Below, in pieces: positions 31,301-41,230 of a stretch of 64,000 nt of DNA (its first letter is position 1; the number at the start of each line of letters is the position of its first letter). The position numbers and the translations under genes are program-made. Source of the stretch: Ophiostoma sp. CBS 140.51 (taxonomy: Eukaryota > Ascomycota > Sordariomycetes > Ophiostomatales > Ophiostomataceae); the NCBI GenBank assembly GCA_029298735.1, contig JANSLP010000020.1:1-64000 (forward strand), in the 5' to 3' direction. The notes beneath the pieces were generated by a model. That model did not search any database. It worked only from the letters and a program-made list of their open reading frames with translations, and was not told where the DNA came from.

Positions 31301-33374
31301 CAAGGTGATTGTTACGCACGAGTTCCGGTTCAAGAAGAACACGACCATTGAAACCGAGGGTGCTGAGCCCATCGAGACGACCACTTGGGTTCTGCTCCGC
31401 GCCTACCCCGAAAAGGACGACAACGGCAACCTCAAGGGCATCTTTGGTTGTATCACCGATATTTCGCAACAGAAGCTTGCAGAAGAGTTCCAGATCCAGC
31501 TTCGCAAGGAGGCTGTGGAGCACAAGCGCCAGCAGGAGAACTTCATTGACATCACCAGTCACGAGATGCGCAACCCTCTAAGTGCAATCCTGCAGACCGT
31601 CGACGAGATTACGAGCACGATCAACGAGCTCCGTACCCATGCCTCCAACGGTACTGCGGCCGACTACACCCGTGCCTTTGACAACATCCAGGAAGCCAGC
31701 AGCACCATCACGCTCTGCACCAACCACCAAAAGCGGATTGTCGATGATGTCCTCACACTGTCCAAGCTCGACTCTCAGCTCCTGCCCGTGACACCTGTGG
31801 ATGTGCAGCCTGTCATGGTGGTCCGTGGCACACTGAAGATGTTTGAGGCCGAACTCCTCGCTCACGACATCAACTGCACCTTCCGCATCCAGCCCTCATA
31901 CCAGGATCTTGTTGGTGTTGGCAATTGGTTGAGGCTCGATCCGTCACGTCTCAACCAGGTGCTTATCAACTTGCTGACAAACGCAATCAAGTTCACCCAG
32001 TCCTGCGAGGAGCGGTCCATTGTCATTTCCATTGGTGCCTCCGAGGGTGACTGTGATCCTGCTGAGAACGACGTGGCGAGCTCCATCACTGAGCTGTCCT
32101 ACCTGCCCAGCCGCCAAGACACCCCCGAACTTGCTGAAGGTGCAGACTGGGGCGACGGCCAATTGATCAACCTCCACATCGCTGTGTCCGACACTGGCAA
32201 GGGTCTCGAGGAGGAGGAGAAGAACGAGCTCTTCCAGCACTTCTCGCAGACGGCACCCCGTACACACGTTCAGTATGGTGGCTCGGGTCTTGGCCTCTAC
32301 ATCTCGCGAAACCTTGCAGAGCTGCAGGGTGGCCAGATCGGGGTTGCCTCGAAGAAGGATGAAGGCAGCACGTTTGCCTTTTATATCAAGTCTCGCAAGG
32401 TCGCATCCACGCCGACCGGTGTTCAGCCAGGTGCATCCAATATCTCTGCGATTATCTCCGATCCCCAGTCGCCGACACATTCCTCTTCCGTCATTGCGTA
32501 CACCTCCAACCGCCTCAAGGGTGGTTCGGGCAACTGCAACTGCAGCACCACGATCGCCTCGACGGCGACTGTCATGCCCCAGATCCCTTCGCCTCCTTTG
32601 ATGATTGAGTCCCCGCTATTGCCATCGGCTACAAAAGAACCGAGTTCTACGCAAAACGCTTCCAAGGAGGCGCCTCCCGTTGCCCCCAATCCCATCATCA
32701 GCAATCCTGCTGTTGCCGCTCCTGTCAAGCGTGCTACCGATAGTAGCACCAGTGCCTGGGGCGACCTTCCGACCCTGGATGTGCTCATCGTCGAAGACAA
32801 CATTGTCAACCAGCGTGTCCTGCAGCGTCAGCTCGACAAATGCGGCAACCGGACAATGGTGGCCAACCACGGCGGCGAGGCGCTCGAGATCCTGCTCCAG
32901 GCCGCCTCCTATGGAAAGGCGAAGGCAGACGATGACGGTGCCGCGGACAACGATCCTGCCGCGAGTGTCAAGGCTTCCAGCGTCAAGGTGCAGCCCGACG
33001 CAGCAGCAACAAGCAAACAATCCACATTGGCTCCGACCAGCACCGCCATGACACCATCGACCTCCTCCTCCGGCCTGCAGCCGCTTGGGTCATACGTCTC
33101 CATCGTACTCTTGGATCTGGAGATGCCCGTCATGGATGGCATGACCTGTGCCCGTGCTATCCGTGCTCTTGAACGGAGTGGCACGCTCCCAGGCCATGTT
33201 CCTGTGGTTGCGGTGACCGCCTACGCTCGTCCGGAACAGATTGAGGCAGCTTTGGCTGCTGGCATCGACGACGTCATATCCAAGCCGTTCCGTCTGGCAC
33301 AGCTGACGCCCAAAATCAAGGAGCTGGTGGCCAAGTACCCCGTTGCTCAAGGCCCTGCACAGGATGCAGCCTAA
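28320..33374 (+). CDS. hybrid histidine kinase with PAS domains and receiver
   Basis: A single 1684-aa exon with no transmembrane segment. The first 480 residues are mostly low-complexity Ser/Pro/Ala. Near residue 505 begins a Trp-rich sensor module (FARSVDWGATPLGPIERWPG) typical of a fungal kinase class. A short coiled coil (about 870-900) precedes a PAS domain (about 904 on, FTPVGMFVTDGTGRITYCN). The H-box FIDITSHEMRNPLSAIL has the phospho-acceptor His1081. The catalytic domain shows N-box NQVLINLLTNAIKF, G1 VSDTGKGL and G2 GGSGLGLYIS. The C-terminal receiver (about 1484-1674) has the acidic pocket LIVEDN, acceptor Asp1599 in LLDLEMPVMDG, and KPF. All phosphotransfer residues are intact, so it should feed a Ypd1-type phosphorelay. 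About 60 low-complexity residues are inserted before the Asp1599 strand. The class number is not assigned. Confidence 0.93.
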   Translation: MPLENDTTGRPVEHSRSSSSSATRPPSVATSVKEHRRSSRAAPVVSTPTSFVTSPTEHPSSPTSTSSSLFSSVPSLSSVSTTYQPVPAWIASEISRNVLAPTSSLLDYAAAADGADHFARGGARGNGGASGGLGDVDTPRAGNAPSHPSYPHPSSFLRPNGFPLPIQPRLGSPSAAARPPFLRNTALIPDRRAPSRSKIIKPSDFNQTNNVSNTDLDEQEGQDGFLTPDVFLTPAAMIGRLRDEHEHEVVRKQFLPKGSVSKGSMGGGESSSSQPSSPEASASGAPQPIPFPSQNADLVELLNQDDRPTFLVDANIGTPDTERPSEPWKVVFANTALQALPSVLAKFSAADQDITVSSEDDALTQFKTWALQLTTESAPKQDPISFAGWRWTASTLRRRFRVVRGLGIDSTVPPSPPSPPAADDVVSATATATATGESGLQAKSPLPADAITTSALIVDDSDSTTAIPTAINLGASLITIPAVEDAKASFDWTRIAVSDDMPAHIRFARSVDWGATPLGPIERWPGDLRTMANLVMGSPHPAAMYWGPSFTAIYNETYVSLAGQKHPQLMGSPYSKSWAEIWDAMEPIFHSAWNAGQAVLKQDNRLFIQRHGFLEETFFNWSLVPLVGNDGSVVALYNPAFENTRRKVNERRMLTLNEVGEKTATAQTIPDFWQAAREGLEYNEYDVPFALVYSVVGNNNNSNDDDESDVSSIMSSTLLNPPQVVLEGSLGVPHDHPAAVQSLDLRTSEEGFAPYMRQSMSATTTTMPSPALSPVVLSVENGNFPTELLAGLQGERGFDDPCRTVVVFPVQHPSVTSDSTTSSFSISGFIVMGTNPRRPYNRDYRLFVHLLARQLTTSLASVVLYEEEVRRSQRAARRAAQDRQELSQQLQIRTQQAVDSENRFMRMAEFTPVGMFVTDGTGRITYCNDMWWEISRHPRQDVITSSPPSTSLTPVQVPAPLSDDASSVWGTWMDSVQDEDQPELAVVWNRLVNDKVIVTHEFRFKKNTTIETEGAEPIETTTWVLLRAYPEKDDNGNLKGIFGCITDISQQKLAEEFQIQLRKEAVEHKRQQENFIDITSHEMRNPLSAILQTVDEITSTINELRTHASNGTAADYTRAFDNIQEASSTITLCTNHQKRIVDDVLTLSKLDSQLLPVTPVDVQPVMVVRGTLKMFEAELLAHDINCTFRIQPSYQDLVGVGNWLRLDPSRLNQVLINLLTNAIKFTQSCEERSIVISIGASEGDCDPAENDVASSITELSYLPSRQDTPELAEGADWGDGQLINLHIAVSDTGKGLEEEEKNELFQHFSQTAPRTHVQYGGSGLGLYISRNLAELQGGQIGVASKKDEGSTFAFYIKSRKVASTPTGVQPGASNISAIISDPQSPTHSSSVIAYTSNRLKGGSGNCNCSTTIASTATVMPQIPSPPLMIESPLLPSATKEPSSTQNASKEAPPVAPNPIISNPAVAAPVKRATDSSTSAWGDLPTLDVLIVEDNIVNQRVLQRQLDKCGNRTMVANHGGEALEILLQAASYGKAKADDDGAADNDPAASVKASSVKVQPDAAATSKQSTLAPTSTAMTPSTSSSGLQPLGSYVSIVLLDLEMPVMDGMTCARAIRALERSGTLPGHVPVVAVTAYARPEQIEAALAAGIDDVISKPFRLAQLTPKIKELVAKYPVAQGPAQDAA

Positions 33375-34005
33375 GGCGTGGATGGTGCCAACAGCTCCTG
33401 CCATCCTTTGCATTATTCTTAATCACTTCCCTCACTTCTTTCTCCTTTACCATTTTTTTTGTCTCTTTCGATGTACAATGTATTATACACGACGCTATGA
33501 TACTAGACCATCTAGACACGATGTATCTTACGGGTTTTCTTATCCTGGCTTGGGAGGCGCGGGGTCTCCTCCCCCTCCTTTCCTCTATCCGTTGTCACTT
33601 TTATTCTTCTTGTTATTATTTTTGGCAGCGAGCGAAGCGAAATGATTTTTGACGCTACAACAAAGGCCTTTGGGCATACACGAGATGGTCAACGAACGGT
33701 GTTTTCTTTCCGCTTTTTATTCTTTTTTGGCGGGTTTGGGGCAAATCTAGGTTGATATACAAAATTTTGGAGGGTTGGGAGGCTTCGATTTCTTTTCAAG
33801 GGAAACATGGGAGCTTCTCTCTAAGGCTCCGACCTGGGGCAACATAATATACGGGAGCCTCGAGCAAGGCTCTTTACTTTTTATCTCGTCTCTTTTTTTT
33901 AAGCATGTTTATGGCATGCTTCGGATGCCACAGACAGTGTCTTTCTTACATAGTCAAACTCCAAATATAAAATTTGAAATGTTTATAAAATGCAAAATAA
34001 CTCAC
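33375..34005. other. 3' region of the histidine kinase and breakpoint of the Ste23 relic
   Basis: This T-rich stretch contains the histidine-kinase 3' UTR. On the minus strand it directly follows the splice donor of the Ste23-like first exon, but it encodes nothing resembling the next exon of that family. Confidence 0.6.
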
Positions 34006-34803
34006 ATGCTCGACAGCGTGGGCAGTGCCGGGCATGTCATTGTCGTCACTAAAATTGCCAACACCGACGTCTAGAGACGCACTGGCCTTGTCGGTTTCGG
34101 AATCGTGGACAAGTAGCGCCTCAAGGCCATTGCCCAGCTCAATGACTCTATACGACCGATTATCCAGAGAGGGTTTGTCTAGAGCCTCAGTCACCAACTT
34201 TACAGCCGGCGCCGCTGGCTGGTCGGTAGTGCTTGGCATCGTGGATAACGCCGCTTTTCTACCGTTGAGATTGTCGGTAATGTGCTTCTTAGAGTGGACT
34301 GAAAAGAGCGGAGACGTCTTTTGATATAAAAAAGGCCGAACTGTGTGATAAAGGCAGGTAGCAATTAGAGGGGCAGTGACGGCGAAGCTGCCTTGCGCTT
34401 TCTTTGTGCTGGTAATAAAATTGCTGGCGTGCGTACAACCTTGCTGTGGTGTAACGAATACGTTGCTAAGGGATCGAGCAAGGCTTGGACCACGGATATC
34501 AGAGATCGCAGGCGATGCAATAAATGCTGTACTTCGCAGAGGTACAGCTGCGATAGCAACACAACGCTTGTGTGCTTGCTGGCGGAATGCTTTCGCGCTT
34601 GGCAGTTGGCTGAAGGTTCTCAGATTGGAATGTAGACGTGCTGAAGAGATTGCTGTGCTCGATAGCGGGCGAGAACAGGGAAGAAGTGACGCGGTTGCTA
34701 GCCGACTGATGTAGGCGGAAGAAAACAGGATGCTCGTTATGCCTTTGAGATTTTGAGGAGGTCGTCGTTCGTGTCTTTGACAGATTAATTGAAGGTGTGT
34801 CAT
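34006..34803 (-). pseudogene. STE23: first exon only of a Ste23/insulysin-type M16 metallopeptidase
   Basis: From the ATG at 34803 (or the internal ATG at 34239) the frame is open for 266 codons. It ends in VGVGNFSDDNDMPGTAHAVEH, which is the N-terminal part of M16 peptidases of the insulin-degrading/a-factor-processing type, including the inverted zinc motif HxxEH (H-A-V-E-H). The His codon is followed at once by a consensus donor GTGAGT at 34005. The expected continuation (LLFMGTKK-like) and the remaining roughly 900 residues are absent. The next 630 bp are non-coding, and beyond that lies the oppositely oriented histidine kinase. If unspliced, translation would run 19 further codons to a stop at 33946. 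The N-terminal 190 residues are Arg/Ser-rich and mitochondrial-presequence-like. There are no internal stops or frameshifts, so the loss is recent, or the stub is still expressed. I call it truncated rather than functional. Confidence 0.75.
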
Positions 34804-37800
34804 CGATTGGGTTCACTGGACTTTATATCCCTTCGAGAGAAGTGACTCAGCAGCTTTTCGACGCAGTCGTTGGTTGATTATCTCAAGCAAACGGCTAACA
34901 TATAGCACCCAAAGCGCCTGGATCAAGTAGATGTTAGCAAACCAGTTCACCGTCGCGTGTTTGATAGGGGGCGTATTTCCAGAAGACCCTTTTTTCTTTT
35001 ATCACGACCCGTGGCAACGGCTCGGGTCAAGGGCGTGTCGATGACTACAAAAAACCTGTTCCACATGTAAACAACGCCCCTTGCTTGACAAAACCATGCG
35101 GCGAGGAAAATAAAAAATAACACGAAATAGGCACATTCAAGAAATAATAAAGGGATGAAAGCAGGGAAAGAGGATAATTAAGGTACAAAAGTTGATGGGT
35201 GGCGTACCTGTGATTTGTCTATCCCAGACACAAAGAGCCGGTCAGAGTTTGTAAACGCACTGTCCAGAACCACGGTTCTGGGTAAGAAGTAGATCGAGGG
35301 AAGGGCCAAGTGGCGGCAAGGTTGGTGACTGTATACAAGATGGCGCCCAGCATGAATTTGCCCGTTGCAGTATCGTCCAAACGGCACCTATTTCTACTGC
35401 TGATATCAATGTCAGGTTTGGAACTTTGAGCGAGTACGTCGTACAACCACAAACAGTCGAGGCAAATCGATGAAAAAAAGGGGTAGTTGAACAACAGATA
35501 ATGACATGATATAACAGAAACGAAATAAGGCAACAACGACAATCGGATTTGACCGGTGAATATTTTAGGTAGCCCGGTCTGGGGATTGAATGAAGCGGTG
35601 CCAGAAAGGGGAAGAAAGGGGGACAGGGGTCTAAAAGAGGGGGTCCATCAATAACGATAGGCCATTAAGGAACAAAAGCCTGCCAGGGCAACAAAAGCAA
35701 CATCGAAAAACGGGTTGTCCTCTGATGAAGCACAAAACCATCTGTGAGCGTCGCAGCAAGATGAGACCAACGGAGCTGACCGACGGAAAGGGGAGAATCG
35801 GGCAGGAGATCAAATGGTTAAAAGCTTTGAGCGGATATGGCATGGTATTTTCCCTGCCTGCAACATGGCCACAGCGTAGGATCATTTATGTTGTGTCTCT
35901 TTGAGTCTTCAAGATCCATGTTTTTTTGTTTTGGTCGGGCCAGAGGAAGTGGGTTTATCCCCAGACATCCGAGGAGAAAGATGTGTTCGGGGAGCAGGGA
36001 CAGAAGGGTGTGGCGGCAGGACTTCCAGAAGACACGGCAGAACAAAGATAGAACAAGCTGTACTACTTCGGGGTTGAGCAACCTCCGTTTGTAGATATAA
36101 GGAAAGCACTGGGCGAGAAGGTAGGCCCATGGGAAGCGGATGACAGAGATATGGATATGTTGGGGGATAGTGCAAAATACATCCAACTATGGAGTAACAC
36201 GTTGATGTCCACCAGTAAAGAGAGTATCGGGTAGGCTATAAAGCTGCAGTCCCGATGAGGGCATATTTCAGACTGGTTTCCATCAACACCAGAAAGAGCT
36301 GGTCCAAAAGGGACGGGGAGGGCAAAGAAAAAGAGCCGAGCGGTCAGGATAGGCGAGCAGGGCCGGTGAAGAGGGTGAACGGAGCAATTCACCAGCTGCT
36401 AGACAGCAGGCAGGAGGGGAAGCAATATGGAAGATGGATAGGAGAAGGTGGTGGCTCGAGCACGAGCTCAAAGCACATGGAAGAAGCCAGACTGGCTTTT
36501 GAAGCTGAAATTGGGATAGAAGAAAGACGCATGTACGTACTGTTGTAGCCACGTCCACTGGAGAGGTGACGGGGGAGTGGACGAAGCAACAACGCCTGCT
36601 GTGGCAGCTCCTGGCGTAAGATGTCCCAAGAGGTTTGCTGACTGGCAACCCGCGAGAGGACTGATGAGCCGCGATGAGCCGCGATGCGTCGTAGAATGTC
36701 GATAGATCCTAATACAGCCAGACGCGGAGGTGACCGAATCTGTTGATACTGTGTGCGTTCGGTTCTGAGCTGTCTTGCTGGCGGTCCTCGTTCGGCGATG
36801 TAGGAAACGAGCCCGTCGTAGATAGGAGGAGAAGATGGCCCGTGGTTTTGTCGGATGTTAAGTTTCCTTTTTGACTACGGTTGCAATTGACAAAAGCGGC
36901 TCTCCTCCTTAGTGTCTTGGACCATCCACAAAGCTGCATGCAATGGAAGGTGCGTAGTGATGTACAAATGCTCTTTCCTTTCGCGCACAAAATGTGCAGT
37001 ACTATGGAGGTGCAAAGGTGAGCTGGTGAGGGAACGGGGGCATATTAGTGGGTACTAGCCTCAGATTTAAACGAGGGGTTCTGGCGGTTCTGGCAGGTTC
37101 TGACGGGGAAGCAGCCAAAAGCCGCGGGACCTCAGGCGAATCCAGGATTAAAACTGGAGCTACAGCTGCCGCCAGTTTCCCAGCAAAGAGGGAAGGAGGG
37201 GAGAAGAGCGAGAAGAAGCAGAATGGAGGCCTGGGCAGACCAACCAGTCTCTTCCTCTCATCGGGCCCCGCCGCCCTCTGCTGACGAAAAAGGAAATCGA
37301 GTTGCATGATAGCTTGCTTTGTTACTGTGCACCTTCCCTGCTTCCTTAGCTGTCACCTCTAAGTGAAATGCTAAATCAAAGGCCCTCTGTCGACAATATC
37401 GAAAATATCTTGGGGAAACGGGCCGACAGGTAGTCAATTGGGCTTGACAGGACGTTGTTAACACACACACGTCTAGTTGGTACCTCAGGACAAGGTCATC
37501 TCGTGAGGTACGAGTTTGGAAAAGATTCGCTGTCGAGGAGGAGGTTTTGGCTGCTGGTTGGCTACCAGGGGCTGGCCCTGGTCTGGCCCGCCGGCTCCAA
37601 CACTCCAACCAAAAGGCTCGTCAGGACCGTGGCGGGGCGCCAGCGCGCGTGTGAGGACTCCTCGTTGACAGGCAATCAGCAAGCTGCCGTCCGCTGCGAG
37701 TGCGGCGGTAACGGTCTGAAGATTGGGCCGGTCATTTCAACTGAAACCTTCCGTTGTTGCCAAACGCCGTAATCTGGTGGTAGCTCTTGCCGCCATCGAC

Positions 37801-40800
37801 ATCGACTGTTTGTTCCTTCCTGTCATGCCGGGCCCCAGACGCAATCACACACGACACTGCCGACAAACATAAATTGCCTTTTTGCCTCACTTTTGGTTGG
37901 CACTCGCCTCCTTTCTCGCCCTGCATACTGCATACTGCATACTGCTCACAGCAAGACACAAGACGCACTTTTCAGAGAACTATTGAAGCAGCCAGACATC
38001 AAGAAGAGGGTGTGCTGCCGAGCAGCAAATTGACATGGTCGTGTTTGACTGGGTCGGCGGCAAGAGGAGCGTCCCGTCTGCCGCTGCTTCTCCTCCGAGC
38101 TCCATATGCTGCCACGAGTTGTGGAGGGTGGGAGACGGTCAGGATGGAAAGCGGCTGAGATAGTGATATCCAAGAACCCGCTATTCTCCGATGCTTTTTC
38201 AGGGCGGGCAAATAAAGAGGGACGACAGGTCCAGCCCAGATGTGATCATCGGCGACCAACGAGAAGCATACAACGCACGGGGTGTGGACTGAGGCGGCCA
38301 GGCGTACGACGATGCACTGTTACCTATTGCTGTATCTGCTGGGCACAGGCGTGGCAATGGGCTTGGCTTGGCCACCCGTTCTTGAGCAACTGAATATCTT
38401 GAGCTAGGCGCGCGCAACTGACCACAAAATGGCAGGATGCCGTGACGGCTTGAAGAACGGCCTCGGGTGAAAATGAAGAAAACAAACTGTGCATTCAGTA
38501 AGAAGGTATGTTTGGCAAACCTCCCCACTCCCCACGCTCTTTTATGCAATGCATCGTTAGTCTCGCGCTGTTAGCCCTGGGGCGGCGTCTTTGCCTTACA
38601 TTCCCCGAAGCAGGGGATGAGAATGGGCAGTCTCATGCGATGAAACGAACATGACTTGTCGTTTATCACCTCTTCAAAGTAGGCCTCACTTTAGTACGTA
38701 GTCCTTCCATGAGTACATCCCATGCCCAGAACAGAGCATTGTTGAAGACACCGACTTTGAAAGCACGGCGTCTAGAGGACAGCGTTATTTATAAAATCGG
38801 AAACAAAACATGTTGTACGCCGTTTCTAAGATGCTGTCAAGAAGAAGGTGCTACTAGAAACGGCCTGTCAGGTTGGTCATGAGCCAAGATGCCACGATGT
38901 TGCCGTATCTCTCCCCGATCTGCCACCGCCCTTTTATGGTTAGTTGATGGCATAGATAAAACGATAATGCTTTGTGGATCGCATCCTGACTTACACTATG
39001 AGAGCCAATGATAAGTCTTGTGAGACATCAGATCGTTGCATGGAGTTACGAGAAGTCATAATGATGTAGCACATGCATCGTGACGCTCGTCATCGATGTC
39101 AATGCCAACATGTCACAAATGTAACGACCGTACGAAAATCTTCCTGTGTCAGGCAGGCTGCCGCAGAATAAAGTGTCCTCTCCGCATTCGTAGTATGCTT
39201 CTACCGTAGGACGGTGCCATTTAATTGTCATTGATAGACATTGTCGGACATGTATCCTACTTCGTATTCCGCATGGGGCAGTTCCCAATCACCATCAAAG
39301 CTTCTCCACTTGATGGAGAGAAGGCATCTTCTCCGTACAAGGTATTGCTTCTAACTTTCTGGCCACATTGGAACTGCCTTCGCTTAAACTACGGATGAAC
39401 ATGGTCAATACCCCAGACCTCTGGATGTAGGATTGCCCAGCCCTTTCAGCTCACCTAAGATCCGCTTCCATGGTTGTGATCGAAACGTCTTCACCCTTTC
39501 CAGCCTAGTATGGCATGTGGCAGTCCAGAAATTGGAACGAAAAACGTGGTTACAGTGTGTTCCACGTCGTATTATTGTTTATTAATGCGAGCTCGTGGCA
39601 TTTTCTCTCCTTGTCATATTTCTGCATGGCTTCATGCCAACCGTCTTGTGTCTTTTACCAATCCCAGTCTCTGGACTTCGTATGGATAAGACTTGCAAAT
39701 TACACTACTACTCAGCACTGTGTATGTAGTCGACGCCCAAAAGGCCTTGCAATTCAGTGCTACCATGCCATGCACAGTAAGAACGATGTTCCATATTTAC
39801 ACAGTACGGAGAATGTCCAAATGCGTACAAGGAATCGTCATCAGAAAGATCTTCAAAAGGCGGAGGGTCGACAGGGGATTTTGCCATTGTCACGCCCACA
39901 AAGGGAACAACCCCTCACAGATAATACCAACTGAGTGGAGGTGTGAGCAAATACGATGTAACCGCTGGACGCGCCATATCTCTTTTCCATTTATTTTCCA
40001 GACCGGTATTTCACAACCGGAATGGTTTGGCCACGAGGCTTCACCGTGTCGCACCCATCGTCTTATTTATTTTGTGCCCCTGGGCTGCAGAGTTTCAAGC
40101 GCTTGCGGTGCGTCCCTGTGAGATACAAATATCAGTAAACATGCATTGTGCTTCACAATGATTAATACACTAGAGTTGTGCCATGATAAAGCATTCCGCG
40201 TGTAATATACTGCCCGGAGGTACGCGTCGGCAAGCCTTGTGCAATATAATGTGGAGATGCCGCTGTTGTGAAAATGTATTGTCTTGTTCTCCGTCGTCTC
40301 AGGATATTAACGTAGAACCAAAGCGGCGTACGCCGAAAGAACGCAAAGGAGAAAAGAGAGTGGTAGTAATGGGAGGAATAAGGAAGATGGGGTTGTTGCT
40401 GGAAGCATTGAATTTTTGACGTTGGAACAAACACCCGCACCATGGTCGCTCCAGCCATGTTTGTAGTTGCATATCGCCGTGCACATGATGCTCTGCCACT
40501 GCGACCGCTTTTGGAGGCCAACTGGGTGCCTACCCTGAACGGCAGCCCCGGCCGTCTGGTGCGCGCACGCCCGTGCCTTCCATTTTCCCCATCCGAGCCA
40601 TTCTCTCCGCTTCTTCCATTCTGGCTACAGGGAAGAGAGGTTCGGCTGATCTGCCACTTGTCCCTGCCCGGTGCACGGCTCAAACCGACTTCAAATCCAC
40701 AATACACGAGAAAAAAGAAGGAGAAGACACAGGCCGCATTGCATGATCGCTGACCCGTGCGCGTCCCATCTACGGAATTGTCGGGACAATTGGCCCCCAG

Positions 40801-41230
40801 TGCCAAACCTAATATGGTGTTCTTGTCACGGCCGTCCCAAACAACGATACAGAGTACAGACGGAAGCAATATTTTGCACACATCAGTTGTCTTTCGACAC
40901 AGTGCTTTCTTCTAGAAAGGTTGAAAAGGAGACGTAAATAAAGCATAAATTTTCTCTCAACAGTCTCAGCGTCCTTATTCCGCTGATTGGATATACTGGG
41001 TCTCTCTTCTCTTTCTTTACTCCCCACATTCCCTTCGAATAATTGTCCACTTGGGAAAACAAATAATGACATGAACACCATAAAGCCATACGCAAGCTAA
41101 ACGAGAAAACTAAAAGAAAAAAGAAAGCAAACTGAAGCCATAGAAATCCTTGTCCCGTTCGTGAACAGACCCTCTTTGCCCATCCTCCTGCATCATCCTA
41201 CTCAGTATTCCTCTTTCACGCTGTCCAGTC
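34804..41230. other. 6.4-kb gene-poor region
   Basis: No conserved coding region or RNA gene was seen. The open frames are short, and several begin at non-ATG codons. The stretch includes the former promoter of the Ste23-like exon on its left, a short tandem TGCATAC repeat (about 37919-37943), and the 3' flank of the next gene on its right. The part from about 38600 to 40200 is noticeably AT-richer than the coding regions. I saw no transposase or reverse-transcriptase remnant. Confidence 0.5.

Noticed and set aside
40162..40881. 239-codon minus-strand frame
   Set aside because: It opens at GTG rather than ATG, has mixed composition, no domain, and no splice structure that extends it.
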